A stretch of 64,000 nt of DNA. It comes from Gnetum montanum. Lineage: Eukaryota; Streptophyta; Gnetopsida; Gnetales; Gnetaceae. Made by a program: the position numbers and the translations under genes. The notes beneath the pieces are model-generated. The model did not search any database. It saw only the letters and a list, made by a program, of their open reading frames with translations, and was not told the DNA's origin. Location of the stretch: the NCBI GenBank assembly GCA_015680685.1, contig MNCI01004504.1, positions 897,897-961,896 on the forward strand. Reading direction: 5' to 3'. This document shows, in pieces, positions 12,318 to 24,411 of this stretch (position 1 is its first letter; each line of letters starts with the position of its first letter).

Positions 12318-13190
12318 TGATGAGTGGCTAGGTACCCCTATGCCCAACCATACGAATCACGGGTGTTCACATGTGACTCAGTCGAATTCCGTAGACTATA
12401 AGCACTTAACATACACCAAACCTCTAACCAGCAAAATCCTTTGTTAGAATGGTCGTTGTCTTCTCAACCTCACTTGTAAGTATCTAATGGCAATGGTTAA
12501 GTGAGATTGAGGCAACTAATTTTTATAGATTTTACTTTATCTTTTGGCGTCTAATTAAGGTATGAAAAGTAAGGAATGAAATATTATCTAATCTACAATT
12601 ATCCTAATCTATATCTTAACTATTCCTAGCATAAGTATTTGATCCCATCTTCTGGGCACATTCTAAGCATCCCCTAAACACTACTGGGCTAGCAAACGTT
12701 AAGCATCACTGGGTTACCAAGTGTTGGGTTTGCATTCGAGATGGTCGTACTTATGGTTTCTACGAGCTATGAATGAATGGTAGTGATTAAACTAATAATA
12801 AGAGAAACTTAAGTAATTATCAAAGCATATAAATATTAAGCTATTGAAAGCATTAAATGACTAAGTCCAAATGCTGCAAGGAATGCTTAAAGAGTTTGTC
12901 TTTATTGCCATCACGCCAATTAGCTCAGATACATCAATGCTTAAATAAAGAGTTGGTCACTTTTCTTACCTACTGTGGGCACTTGGAAAATATTCTATCT
13001 CCTACAGGAACAAACTGAAAGAGCTTCACTACAACTAACTAAAAGATGCCTAAATGAGGCAGAAGGCCCTCTTATTTATAAGCCGAAATAGGCTCAACGT
13101 AAACGGGGCCACGTCGACGCATGGAAGGCTATGTCGACGCGGCCCCGTATACACGGCCTAGTCGACGCATTGACTAATGACACTTCATCA
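12318..13190 (-). repeat. LTR B
   Basis: It starts TGATGAGTGGC and ends CACTTCATCA. On the - strand it has a TATA-like 'ttataaataagaggg' near 13080 and, beyond it, a GC-rich segment with repeated 'gtcgacgc'. On its right flank is 'taccctcacaactgag', the same 3'-LTR-adjacent sequence seen at 20015 and 24412, so an element interior with its 3' end lies to the right. On its left is the start of element II. One LTR thus borders interiors on both sides. Confidence 0.85.
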
Positions 13191-14672
13191 TACCCTCACA
13201 ACTGAGTAAAAACTTATCCTCGAGTTACTCTACAATCTGGAAGGTATGGGCTTTTATTTACAATGCACATAACTTGACACACATATGACACAACATTAAT
13301 TTAACCAAGTGCCCGAGTTACAGAGAAGGATAAGTTACAAAAATTGGTGGTGTTCAGAGACAAAATTGAATACCTTGCTGGTCCTGGAGTCTCTGCCGTG
13401 TAGAATGATGCACAAAATTGTTGGAGAAGATCACACCATCCCTAGGGGCAGTGATTCTGATGGACCTTCACTAGCTTCTGGCCCATGCAATGGTGGTGGC
13501 ACGAATGATGGCTATCCCGCAGCAGCTGCAACTTCTGGAGGTAGCTGGAAAGCCTCTAAGAGAGCCCTCATTTTTTCTTCTTTTCTTCTTAGATCATTCA
13601 CTATCCAGGCAGCTTCACCAATATGTGCTAGAACTGGAACCTCCCAAGGGCATGGCAGCACTAGGAAGAGTTCTTTCAGGTTGAAAAACCAGGCTGCGAA
13701 CTGCTTTTGTTCGATGTCTAACACTCGAATTGATGCCTGCATCTGCTAGTAGTCATTCATTCGAAGGCCCAGGTTCTCTACAACTGTATGTTGTCCTTCA
13801 AATTATGTGCGAAGAACCTTAAGTTCCACATTTTTTGTTTCCAATTTTTTCTTTGTTGCTTTATGCGCCTGGAACTCTCCCTCGTATAGAGAATACGAGG
13901 TGGCCACTTGCTTTTCCAACTCTAACCACGGTCTCCCAGTTGTGAGCGTAGCCAATTTTGCATAGTGAAGGTTGGCAAGCTACATATATTCTATCATCTC
14001 TTCAATCTGCAACTCCTTAAGGTGGATTTCAGCTTAATTGTAGCATTCAACCCATCAAAGATAAGTTGCCATACATCACCTCCTTCTCGGAGCTATTGGA
14101 GCGCTTGGTTTATTTTGGCCTTTGTGACCTGAATCTGCTTTTCATTTACTTCCTTCTATAATCCCACTTGGTCCCTATAATGATTTTTGATGTTTTCAAA
14201 TTTCAGGGCCTCATTCTTCTAAGTGCTGATTTCAATTGCAGATTTTTGTCGCAATACTCGAACCTCCTCCATTGACAAATTTCAGTTCTCAGTGTCCAAC
14301 CTTCTTACGTCAGCATTCACCCTGGCTAGTTCTTCCTGCTATTAGTGGACAAAATTTTTCATGTGTTCATTTTCTACACCAACATTGCGTAGGTGATGAA
14401 CCTCCATAGTTAATCGGACGTTCTCCTAACGAACATCTGCCAAGTCCTTGTCTAAATGATATGCTCAAACATCCGCCAAGGACTTATCGAAGATCGCTGA
14501 CTCTCGCACATCCTCAACGATCTAAAGTTTGAGTTGAAGTTGTTGAAAGGCTTCATCTCTGGTGATTTCGCGATTGAGGATGGCTGGATTGGCAAGTTGG
14601 ACTCTTAATTGGGATACTTTCGTTGCCAAGCGTTGACAAGTGACTTGAGCAATGACTAATGACACTTCATCA
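13191..14672 (-). mobile_element. Interior fragment III with coiled-coil-like ORF
   Basis: Next to LTR B is a polypurine-side motif and then a - strand reading frame shared with 20270-21500 (for example the 'ggccacttgcttttccaac' segment near 13902 and 20676). The best open part is 13742-13512 (EKMRALLEAFQLPPEV). Upstream the translation is rich in Leu, Glu, Gln and Lys, suggesting coiled coil. The block ends at 14653-14672 with an exact copy of the last 20 bases of LTR B. No pol genes are seen. I do not recognise the protein. Confidence 0.5.
14653..14672. repeat. 20-bp direct repeat of the LTR B end
   Basis: The sequence TGACTAATGACACTTCATCA is identical at 13171-13190 (end of LTR B) and here. 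After it the sequence changes to an unrelated AT-rich repeat. It marks a recombination or template-switch junction at the end of fragment III. Confidence 0.85.
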
Positions 14673-16690
14673 ACTATAAAGAGAAAAAATGGTTGAAACT
14701 ACTACTATAGTGTAAATGGTGTATACTACACTTAGGAAAATGGTGTTATTATTTTCAAGTTGGTAATACCAACTACATTGGTTTTTTCAGTAGGATCTAC
14801 ACTGGAGGGTGTGTAGTAGAACACTATGCTTTCCAACCAACTATGCTAAGGTAGATGGTGAAAATGGGTTTTTATAAAATAGATTGTGAAAATTTGGATT
14901 TTCCCAGGACTACACTAGAGTCCTAGCTTTGTGTCTACATTGGCTATTTTCTGCAAAATTTTACAATACGTGTATTTCAATTTTAGAATATTGCATGTAA
15001 ACTCCAAATGCCAGTTTTACTAAGCAAGAATCATAGGTTTTGTTGTTAACTACACTAGTTTCCAAAGAATCCAAAAACTACTATGAAAATGCAGTAAACA
15101 CCTAAATCACCAACCATAACTATGCTAGGCATTGTGCATAGGAATTAGGATACCAACATTGGTTTTGTAGTAAATAATTACAGGTTTTTAAGTTTTGAAT
15201 GGCAAGAACCTGGTTTTTAAAAATGGTTGAAAATGTTTTGCAAAAGATTTTGGGTGAGAATTCAAGCAAAGGCCCTCCTTCTAGCTCCAAAAACTGTAGC
15301 ACCTGGAAAATTTGGTAGCTGAAAAATAAAAAATCACTAGTGCAATAGCCTAACCTTAGATCCCAAGGGTCTCCAAGAAACAAGATCCAAGATACTCTAG
15401 ATAGTCTTGTCAATCACCATAAGACTTACAAAGTGCAAATAAGAATGAAGACAGGAAATGGAATTGGAGATTCGAAAAAAATCTCCACTTGAAATAAATC
15501 TCCACTACAAATGAACTAAAAATTTTATTGAGTGAAAGTGTAAAGTTTAAGAAATATAGATAATGTGCTCAAATGCACAAGAAGCTAATTTGGATGGAGC
15601 TTGAAGCCTATGGGAGCTAGTAGGCTATGTTCTACAGTTGAACCCCATGATCCAAGTACTCCCCAACTTCAATCGTTTACAACGCCTTGTTGGTTTCCAT
15701 TCAAGTCTACAACTTTGGCTACTAATAGTGTAAACAGTGGTACAAGCTCATGTTCTAGGGATATTACACCAAGGGTCTCTAATGCTTAGCGTAGATGCCA
15801 AATGGAGTTCAGATCTCAAGGTTACAAAAGGTTATTAATTGTAAAAATTCTAAACTTGAATAAGGTGTTTACATTAGGCTTTTATAAGTTTTAGGTTGCT
15901 GATTTTATGCTGCAAACTTTTGCCATGATTGCTAACAGATTAACATTGGTTGCAGGTGTAATGGCTACATTTCCAATATAGTTGACCATTTATAGCAAGT
16001 TCTAATATACCAAGGCCATCAAAACCCATCCACATACTAAAAATAGTAAATGAACTTTTGTTAATACACTAACCTTCACCTCTACTACACTTGCATTAGA
16101 AGACTACACTGGCATTTGTTGGAATCTGCTAGAATCAGGGTGACTACGCTAGCCAAATTACATCTATTGAAAAATTATCATGACTACGCTGGCCATTGCT
16201 GGGAAAATGGAAAACTCAACAACACCAACATTGGATGTGTATAGCTATGCATGGGTTTTTACTAGTGACTATGCTACGTGTTGTTGGGAAATGAAAACCC
16301 AACATCATCTATGCTGGGGGGTAGGTGGCTCCAGCGTAGTTGAGGCTATACCTCTACAAAAACCCATGAAAATGCCAAATTTGGTAGTCCCCAAGGCATT
16401 TTTAGCCTTCCCAAGCCCATATATAGACATAATAGCACTTTTTCCACTTGGGAAGTGAGGCAATAGTAACTTATAAGGCATTTTTCAGCCTCAAAAAGTT
16501 AAAGTATGTAAGATTGTAGCTCATGGGCTACAAACCTTACATTTACAATGAAATCTTGCCTCAAGTTTGAAGGTGAAGGTTACAAGTTATAACATGTGTT
16601 TTCTTGGTGGTGCTTCAATTAATAGATTAGTATAAGAAAAATCTATAGATTCATATGGTTTTTATGCTAAATTGCTTAAATGGGAAATAA
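14673..16690. repeat. Unclassified interspersed repeat with recurring CTACACTGG-like motifs
   Basis: No convincing coding sequence is seen. Variants of 'gactacactgg', 'ctacattgg' and 'ctacgctagcc' recur many times, for example near 14770, 14905, 15045, 16100, 16140 and 16180. A TATA-like 'ccatatatagacataatag' occurs near 16419. The stretch could be a decayed LTR or another element; I cannot assign it. Confidence 0.4.
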
Positions 16691-16699
16691 TATCTATTA

Positions 16700-17320
16700 A
16701 CATATAAATTTGAAAAATACTAAATGCTATTATTATTAATGGCCTTTATTGAACAATGGAAAATGAGTAAGGTAAAGGTTTTTTATAAGAAAGGTGACAT
16801 AAGCTATTTAAACAACTACTGTATGATAGTTGTAAGTAATAGCTTTGCTAAGTTGTCAGATACTATTCTCAAAAGAAGAATGGACACAAAAAATAATGTC
16901 AAGGTAATCTATCAAGAAGGTTTCATAGATAACTAGTATATTATTGATATTTTTTGCTCTTAGACACAACATTAAACTTATAAAGAACAATAACAATTTT
17001 TTTATTCGTTTGATCAATTTTACAAAAGCTTATGATTTAATGAGTTAGAATCAATTATGACTAGAACTAGATAAAATAGCCTTCCTACAAAACTCATAGT
17101 AATGATCCAAAAGATGTATGAATATGTTATCATCTAGCTCAACAATGATGAATTTAAAAATAATTTTAAAGTTTGAATCAAAACTAAGATGAAGCAAGAC
17201 TATTATTTATCCCTAATTCTCTTTGGTCTCTTCATTGATGTGTTGCAGACTTGGGTGTGCAATGGACAATATAAACATGTTGTAAAAATAGATTCTTAGG
17301 GGTATCAAACCCAATATATA
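16700..17320 (+). pseudogene. LINE reverse transcriptase fragment (N-terminal half)
   Basis: The + strand reads VFYKKGDISYLNNYCMIVVS then NSFAKLSDTILKRRM, which fits the non-LTR RT pattern (xxKKGDxxxxxNYRxI.v..xFAKLyaxiLxxR). Downstream, in changing frames, are FTKAYDLM (from the FRKAFDxV motif) and LSLILFGLFIDVLQ (from the GCPLSPTLFGLYIDxLE motif). The order and spacing support a decayed LINE. It is cut by a run of 35 N at 17321-17355. The closest pattern I know is the LINE type common in mosses, ferns and gymnosperms; this lineage call is from memory and tentative. Confidence 0.75.
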
Positions 17321-17355
17321 NNNNNNNNNNNNNNNNNNNNNNNNNNNNNNNNNNN
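17321..17355. other. Assembly gap (35 N)
   Basis: Thirty-five undetermined bases interrupt the LINE fragment. The true gap length is unknown. Confidence 1.
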
Positions 17356-17439
17356 AACCCAAACTACAAAAGCAAAGGAGTATTATAGAGAGGAGAAACT
17401 CCAAAAAAATAAAAAGAAATGACCTAACTATTTTGAAGA

Positions 17440-18400
17440 TGTCTTTTTATATTTTCATCTTTATAATCAATCCTAAAAAAACATTTCTTTGGATAGGAAA
17501 TTAGACATTCTATGAAAAGATTAACATTGGATGAAGGGGGAGGAAGCCCCCATGCTATTAATAGAATCAACATTATCAAAAGATATCATCTCTATATCTT
17601 GACCAATAGTTACAAATAAACTATTAGCAATTAAAATATCTTGAACATGTTATTCATTCTAAAGATTTAGCATATAATTACCAATAGATCGACTTACTTA
17701 ACATTTTTCATTATGAAGAACCAATTGAAAATCATCTAAATTAATGATAAGATTTTGTGAAATCTCAAAAACATATATTTGTTTCTCCTTAGTCATTGAA
17801 GAATTTTTTGAAACTGATTTTATTGAAACCTTTCTTAAAAATCTATTTTGTTGAGCAATAGTAAAAGAAAGAGGTGGGCTAACTATTAAAATATCAATAA
17901 AAGAAATTATCCCATGATTTATAACATCTATAGAAACAACCTTACCAGGATCTATAACATTTGTGGAAGAAATCTTAGTAGCATTTATAATAGCTTGTTG
18001 CTAAAGTACTTGCATTTCCTTTTTTCATAGCATAAAAGGACATGAACCAAACATGTGATCCTCTTAATGACAATAGTAACATGATTTTGGAAGATTGTGA
18101 TAAAAAATCTTCTCGACATAATCAATTTCACTAGCATGCAAAATAATTTCTCACTTAAGAAAATCAAGATCCACTTCAATCATATATCGAGTTCTACAAA
18201 AATAACTAGTTGTAGTGACAGTTTCAAAATGCTTGATTGGCCTAATATGAGAGACAATATCCCTTTCAAATTCTTCAAAAATTAATTGAAGATTCAGTAA
18301 TTCAACAAAATAAGAAATCTTTTGAAATTTAGGAGATGCTATATTGATAAAGAAGTTCATTTTTGAATAATCAATAAGGCATGATGATAATTGAAAACAC
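17440..18400 (-). pseudogene. LINE ORF1 / gag-like fragment with zinc knuckle
   Basis: The - strand open frames 18360-18151 and 18179-17985 join across stops. They contain VELLNLQLIFEEFERDIVSH, then RTRYMIEVDLDF, EIILHASEIDYVEKIFY, and a CCHC zinc knuckle CYYCH-ED-HMFGSC (CX2CX4HX4C). This arrangement matches the DUF4283-zf-CCHC type ORF1/gag-like protein of plant LINEs. Stops and frameshifts make it non-functional. It lies opposite in orientation to the RT fragment at 16700, so the two are probably separate insertions or rearranged. Confidence 0.6.
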
Positions 18401-18747
18401 CGATATTAAGGACCTTAGAAACCATTGTTGAACTAACAAATTCTACCAGCAAAAATGAGTTTGACAAATAAGAAGCATGCACAGCATCCAAAATTTGATC
18501 TTTTCAAACCAAATTTAAATGATTTGCAAAACTTGAGAAACAAGATAAATAACCTAAAATATGCATGAAAACATATATTCCAGAAATTTTCTAAGTAATA
18601 AATTCATATAAATCATCATGCAATTTGTAAAAAGGTGGAGAAGCAATGGTTCCACTTGAAGGATTACCTACTTAATCTAGCAACATCACACATAATATCA
18701 ATATAAAATAGATTCTTAAGTAACAATCCTACTTCTTTATATGTATG

Positions 18748-18955
18748 ATATTACTTTAATATCTACTTCTAGAAAATTTATGTTTAATATGTTGCAAATT
18801 TTATAAAAATTTTGCATTTCATTTTGATTAAATCTCAATGTTTTTACACAAAATATATTACTTTAATATCTACTTCCAAGAAAGGCATGTTTAATCTATT
18901 TCAAATTTTATAAAACTTTTGCATTTAATTTAGATTGCAAGTCAATGGTTTATTT
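18748..18955. repeat. Tandem duplication, about 107 bp unit
   Basis: Two adjacent copies begin 'atattactttaatatctac' at 18748 and 18855 and share 'caaattttataaaa..tttgcattt'. They differ at several bases, so the duplication is not recent. The surroundings (18400-19118) are AT-rich with no gene seen. Confidence 0.75.
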
Positions 18956-19118
18956 TGTTTTGTTGTTTTCTTGGGGAAGGAGGGTGGGTGGATGGGGAGA
19001 GGAGGGGGCAAAGGGGAAAGTGCATGGAACATGTTGGAATCCAAAAACAATTACTATAAGTACATCTCAAAACATATAACTAACATGATAATTTAGAAGA
19101 ATTATAAAAGAATATAAC

Positions 19119-20014
19119 TAATAAGCAGTGGGTATCCCCTATGCCCAACCATACGAATCACAAGTGTTCACTAGTGATCCAATCAAATTCCATAGACTTA
19201 GTTTCTAAGTTGCCTATAGTCTTAAACAGTGAATCAAGTGGTTGTATGATCATTGTCTTTCTAACTTACACTTGTGTTAACTGTGCATATGATTAAATGT
19301 GAGTTAAGATACATGATGCATATTTTTATAAGTATTTTATAAATTTTTTTATCCTAATAGGTAAGTGAATGGATGGTGATTTAACAATTAACTATCTTAC
19401 TAATTAGCTAATCTAGTAACTAACTATCCTAACGTAAAGTAACTATTTCCACTTACTTTGTACATCTCGAACTAGTATTAACACTACTAGGTTACCAACT
19501 AGCTATTATTGAGAGAACCAAATATCCACTACTAGGATTACCAAGCATAATACATCATGCTCAAAGTAGTCATACTTACATATTTATGGTTAAGTACATT
19601 AATTAATTAAAACCATAAATGTAAATTACATTAAAAGTAAAGTGCTAATAGTAAAGAGTAAACTAATTTAACTGCTACGATGAATATAAGAAATCTTGAC
19701 TTTATTGTCATTCACACCAATGCATTTAGGTACATTGCATTTAAATAAAGAACTGTACAATCTCTTAAATTCACACTACGAACACTCAGAGGAAAAATAT
19801 TCTAACTATATAAAAACAAAACTATAAGAACTTGGCTATGCTACAAATTCTATGTGTTATAAATGTGGATAGCAACTGCATTTATATCGGTACCTCCTGC
19901 GTCAACCTTAATGCGTCTACATTAATACATCTAACCATGCATTGATGGTGATATGTCAACAAGGCTACATCAACACATGTTTGTCAATGCAGCCTATCTA
20001 AGAAGGACTCATCA
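19119..20014 (-). repeat. LTR D (3' LTR of element IV)
   Basis: It begins near 19119 with a decayed start (ataagcagtggg) leading into 'ctatgcccaaccatacg', and ends GGACTCATCA. It resembles the LTR at 50661-51531 most closely (for example the shared 'taaattaca..aaaagta' block and 'ggaaaatattctaac'). On its right, 'tacctccacaattgac' is the 3'-LTR-adjacent motif, so the interior lies at 20015 onward. The left flank is not PBS-like. Confidence 0.8.
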
Positions 20015-20269
20015 TACCTCCACAATTGACTAAAAACTTGTCCTCAAGTGAACAAAAATGGTATTGAGCTTCTTACAAAATTTTGGGAGGTATGGAATTT
20101 ATTAACTAAAAGACAAATAGACTACTGACTCTACTAACTCTAAGTGTTAGATTATACAACTTTACAAACATTAGTGTCCATTACAACAAAACTAGACAAT
20201 TTACAAAGAACTATAGCAAGGGCCTATAGGATTACCAAAGTTATGAAAAATTCTCAAACAATGCCTAAA

Positions 20270-23005
20270 GGTGGAGGCTCCTATGGTGCTGAAGATCCTT
20301 TACTAGGTTTTAGTGCTGGTGAAGGTTGAGGTTGTTCTACTATTACCACTACTACTACTAGAAGTTTAAAAATATCCAGTAATGCTTTCATCTTTTCTTC
20401 CTTGCCACATGGGTTGTAATTAGTCCACATGGCTAGGAAACAACTCCTTCATGTTGACAAACCATGTTGTAAATTACTTACATTTGATGTCAAATGTCTT
20501 TACTAGGTTCTTCAGCTCATGGTAGTTGTTCATCCTTCTAGCTAGGTTCTCAGGAACAAATCATTGATCACTGAATTTTCTTCTAACAACTTCAAGCTCT
20601 GCATTAGCTATCTCCAATTGTTTTTTTTTTCTTCTTGTAATGCTTGAATTTTACCTCATACAAAAGGTAGGAACTGGCCACTTGCTTTTCCAACTTTGTC
20701 CTTGGTCTTCCTGTGATCAACATAGCTAGGTTTACATAGCAAAAGTTGGTAAGCTTCATGTATTCTGTCATGTCATTGATCTAAAACTCATTTAGATGGA
20801 TTTTAACTTTGTTATATGCATTCAACCCATCTAAGATGGGTTGCCACATCTCACCTCATTGTTGGAGTTACTCGAAGAACTCATTCATTCTCATCTTTAC
20901 CACTTAACTCTCTTTCTTATAACCTATTTGAGAAGCTAGACTTAATCCTTGTAATGGTTTTTTACCCATTTAAATCTTAGGGCCTCATTCCTTCTATGGG
21001 GCTACCTTAATGGCTATTTTCTAATGAAGCACATGGACTTCCTCCATTAAGAGATTGCAATTTTCTACTACCTACCTAGGTTAATCTTGGCTAGTTGCTC
21101 CTATTGCTGGCAAATGAATTTGACTACTTGGTCATTTTACTGCTCAACATTCCACAAGCAATGATTATATTTTTTCAAGATCAAGTTTTCTTCTCAAACT
21201 TGTGAAAAGTCCTTGTTGATGTTAAAGGTCATGATTTTTAACAAGGATGCATCAAAGAATGCTACCTCCTTTGCATTCTTAGCCTTTTGTAATCTACGTT
21301 GAAGCTGCTAAAAAACTTCATCCCTAGTTAGTTCTAGCTTGATAATGGCAAGATTAGAGAGATGGGCATGTAATTCTACAACTTCAACAGTCAACTAATG
21401 ATTGGCATTGGTAAATGCCTTTAGTTAAGTGTTGACAATTAACAACTTGCCCTTTATATCAAGTAGCTATGACTAGTTTACAGTGATTTCATCCAAAAGA
21501 TTGAACATCTCCGAAAGTGGTTACCCAACTCCAACCAGTCATCCCAATACTTCCTCGTGTTGGGTAGTGCTTAACTAACCAATCCCTGCTCTTGCAAATG
21601 CTTGGATGTCCTCCATTGCAAAAATGTCTAGTATAGTTATCACAAGAGAATTTAGAACTTCGGTCTTCCTATTAACCACTACTTCTGCCACTATCTCCTG
21701 TTCTTTATGTTGCACAACTAGGACAGTCATCCCTTCTCCTTTCATTAACCTAATGGAGAAGGCTATAGCATTCCTTCAAATATTTGGAAATGTCTATTCT
21801 GGAATGGACATTATGACCTCTCAAGCACTTAGATTCAATCTCGCAAGCTCCTAGTCTTTTTAAGCAGAGAATAGTAGGGCAGTTTCTTAGTCCAACTAGC
21901 TAATGATCTTGGTAACCTTGTTGAGATGGCTTAAGGCTAAATGATAAATCAAGGACTCCCCACCACCTATTGAACCTTGTTTTTGTTGCAGCTGCTTCTC
22001 ATGAAGTTTCCTAAGCTATTCAGTAGCTGCAAGAACCTTCAATGTGATTTCTGATGCTGCAGGTGGTGACAGTAATGGACTCTCCTCCTCTTGCAACTTA
22101 GTTGTTACCTTGTCCTTCATCATCTCCTATCATGATGTGGTAGGAGCATGGCAAAAAATATCATTGGCATAACATGTTATACCTTCCCTTTTGCATATTT
22201 TACAAATGAGGCACTAAAAGGAAAGTATCTTTCTTCCCTACTTATTTTCCTTAAAGCACATTTTGATTTCCATATAAATGAGCTAGGAAAGGTTGACTAG
22301 GAATTTTTTGCTTAGAGCAATGCATGCTTGGGTGGAGAAGGATGTTACCTTATTAGGCCTCACTATTGGATTCAAGTAATAGGCTACAATTTTGAAATAT
22401 GCACATTCCACCTTGATGAGGATATCGTACTCCTTACAATCCACTCCATAGCAACGTTGGACCCACTCCTTCTTAGCTTCAAGGTTTGCTTGTGTAAAAA
22501 TATTTGTCAACTTTATCTCAATATTAGGCAACTCAAGAACCTCCATAATAGCTTCAATTGAGTAAGATATGGTGATGTCTTTAATTTTCATGGATGTGTC
22601 TTCTTGTCGATTGTTCTAGAACAGATAAGTCTCCCCCATGTACCATGTTCCACTGTTGAAGAGAATGGGCCAATTCTAAAAAGGGTCCAAAGTTTAATAC
22701 TTGGAGAATGGAACTCTAAATCTTCTTGATTTGATCTTCTCCAAGCTGGACTCCATGAGAGTAACTTCTAGGTTAGGCCTTAGCCTAGGTACTTCATCCT
22801 ACCTAGATTGGCCTATTTCTACCATGGGAATCTATCAGACAAATTCCACTTCGAGCTCCTCCTGAAGAGGTCTTGTTGCATGGGTTGCCTCAACTTCTTA
22901 CTTCTAGGGCTACTGTGGTTATTACTATTGTCCCTTTCCTCCTCTTGGTAACTTTTCCCTAGGTTGAAAAGGCCATCCTACTTGCAATCCTCTATTTGGT
23001 GCCAT
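20270..23005 (-). pseudogene. Retroelement-associated ORF of unknown function
   Basis: On the - strand an ATG at 23005 opens MAPNRGLQVGWPFQPREK and continues with interruptions. The best open block, 22591-22283, reads SIEAIMEVLELPNIEIKLTN, then KKEWVQRCYGVDCKEYDIL and ends ..YYLNPIVRPNK. The later part (22000-20270) is rich in Leu, Glu, Gln and Lys and looks like coiled coil; it is homologous to fragment III at 13512-14650. It resembles the 'putative plant transposon protein' type ORFs found in non-autonomous plant retroelements, but this is only a pattern impression. The function is unknown. Stops and shifts are frequent. Confidence 0.45.
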
Positions 23006-23082
23006 CTATGATCATAAATGTAATTCAGGATTAGCTTTTTACTTTATAATCCTTAATTCTTTTAATACCATTCTTATTAGAT

Positions 23083-23429
23083 CAAGTTATACTTAGGCTT
23101 GTTTGCGATCTTGGTAAGTTATATTATTTTATTGATTAGCTACCAAAGTTTGTTTGTTAAACTTAACCTACTTCGAATGAGTAATTTAATATTATTTTAA
23201 TGGATAAACCTTGGGGAGTTAGGAAAATTTCCTGAAAAAACTAAATTCAAGTTATACTTAATCTTGTTTGTGATCTTGGCAAGTTATATTATTTTAATAT
23301 TATTTTATTGATTAGCTACCAAATTTTGTTTATTAGGCTTAATTCACTTGGGATGGGCAATTTAATATTATTTTAATGGGTTAATCTTGAAGAGTTAGGA
23401 AAATTTTGAAAATTTTCCTGAAAGAAACC
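23083..23429. repeat. Tandem duplication, about 165 bp unit
   Basis: Two copies begin 'caagttatactta' at 23083 and 23248, and both contain 'attgattagctaccaaa', 'ggagttaggaaaatt' (second copy 'agagttagg') and 'tttcctgaaa'. The second copy has a small internal duplication of 'attattttaatattatttt'. It lies in the AT-rich leader of element IV. Confidence 0.85.
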
Positions 23430-23469
23430 AAACATTTATGTTTTCTATGATGTAAAGCTTACCTCCAGT

Positions 23470-23651
23470 AACTTGAGGATCAAAAAATAGGGTGAATCAG
23501 GTTAGCAGTTGGAGAGTTATGGCTCTTGGAAGGTGTTTGAGCTCTAAAAAAGTTGAAAAACTCCTCTTGCATTTGTAAGAAATGATGCAATAATGACTAA
23601 GTGATATGCATATATATAGCATTTTTGAGCTACGTTAATGGGGATGCATAG
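23470..23651 (+). repeat. LTR-like repeat family 2, left part (split by insertion)
   Basis: Similar to 1-180 of the window, with the same 'gttatggctct' block and TATA-like 'atatatatag' (about 23612). It is interrupted after 23651 by the Athila-like element and resumes at 30583. Its last five bases, CATAG, are the target-site duplication. Confidence 0.6.
23647..23651. repeat. Target-site duplication CATAG (left)
   Basis: CATAG stands immediately before the TGATG start of the left LTR, and CATAG follows the right LTR at 30583-30587. A 5-bp duplication is usual for Ty3/gypsy insertions. Confidence 0.9.
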
Positions 23652-24411
23652 TGATGAGTGACGAGGTACCCCTACACTCAACCATACGAATACAAGCGTT
23701 ACACACGTGATCCGGTCAAACTCCGCAGACTAAGTGCCTACACGCCTTATGGAACACTTAAGGTTAATCGTTCGTTGTCTTCCCAAACTTACTTGTATTT
23801 GTCACAGTTGTATGGTTAAGTAAGTCTGAGGTATGTGATTTTTATATCTTTTCTATTTTATCGCCTATGCTAATGAGGTAAAGGGTGAAGAGACTAATTG
23901 ACTAACTTTAACTAACTAAGTTCTAATGCCTAGCATCAGTATCTGTTCCCACTTTCTGTTCACACCCTGAGCCGATGCAACCTTCTGGAATTACCAAACG
24001 TTATTTGTTGCTGGGATTACCAAGCATAACGCATGTGCTCGAAGCGGTCGTACTGAATGCACTTAACTAGGAGAGAATGGTTGAGAGAGGTTTAATTCAT
24101 TAATAAAGCATTTAAACATTAATAATAAATAACAATAATTAAATTTTTATTTAGCTTAGTCCATGCACTGCAAGGTTTATCCAAAAGTTTGTCTTTATTT
24201 CCGTACACAAACTTGTGCTCAAGTAAAATATTTGCTCGAATAAAGATCCGTTCTCTTTGGAACTCCTACTGTGGGCACATGGAAAATATTCTATCTCTGG
24301 AGAGGTAAAACTGCCAGAGTTTTGCTAAGGGTCTAGATCTAGATGAGAAACAAGGGAGAGTTGCCTCTTATTTATAGATTTGGCGGCGCGCTGCGATATC
24401 GCGTCCCATCA
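23652..24411 (-). repeat. LTR E (3' LTR, 760 bp)
   Basis: It starts TGATGAGTGACG and ends CGTCCCATCA. It aligns with 29826-30582 almost throughout. To its right, 'tacccccatgactga' gives, on the - strand, a G-rich purine stretch next to the LTR (TCATGGGGGTA) that could serve as polypurine tract. Confidence 0.92.

Larger units (their letters stand above)
20015..23470 (-). mobile_element. Non-autonomous element IV interior
   Basis: This stretch runs from the LTR D 3' boundary to a leader region ending near 23470. It carries one long decayed - strand reading frame (20270-23005) and no protease, RT or integrase that I can see. A 5' LTR is not found; an LTR-like repeat of another family begins near 23470. 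The 165-bp tandem duplication at 23083-23429 lies in the leader. Confidence 0.5.
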
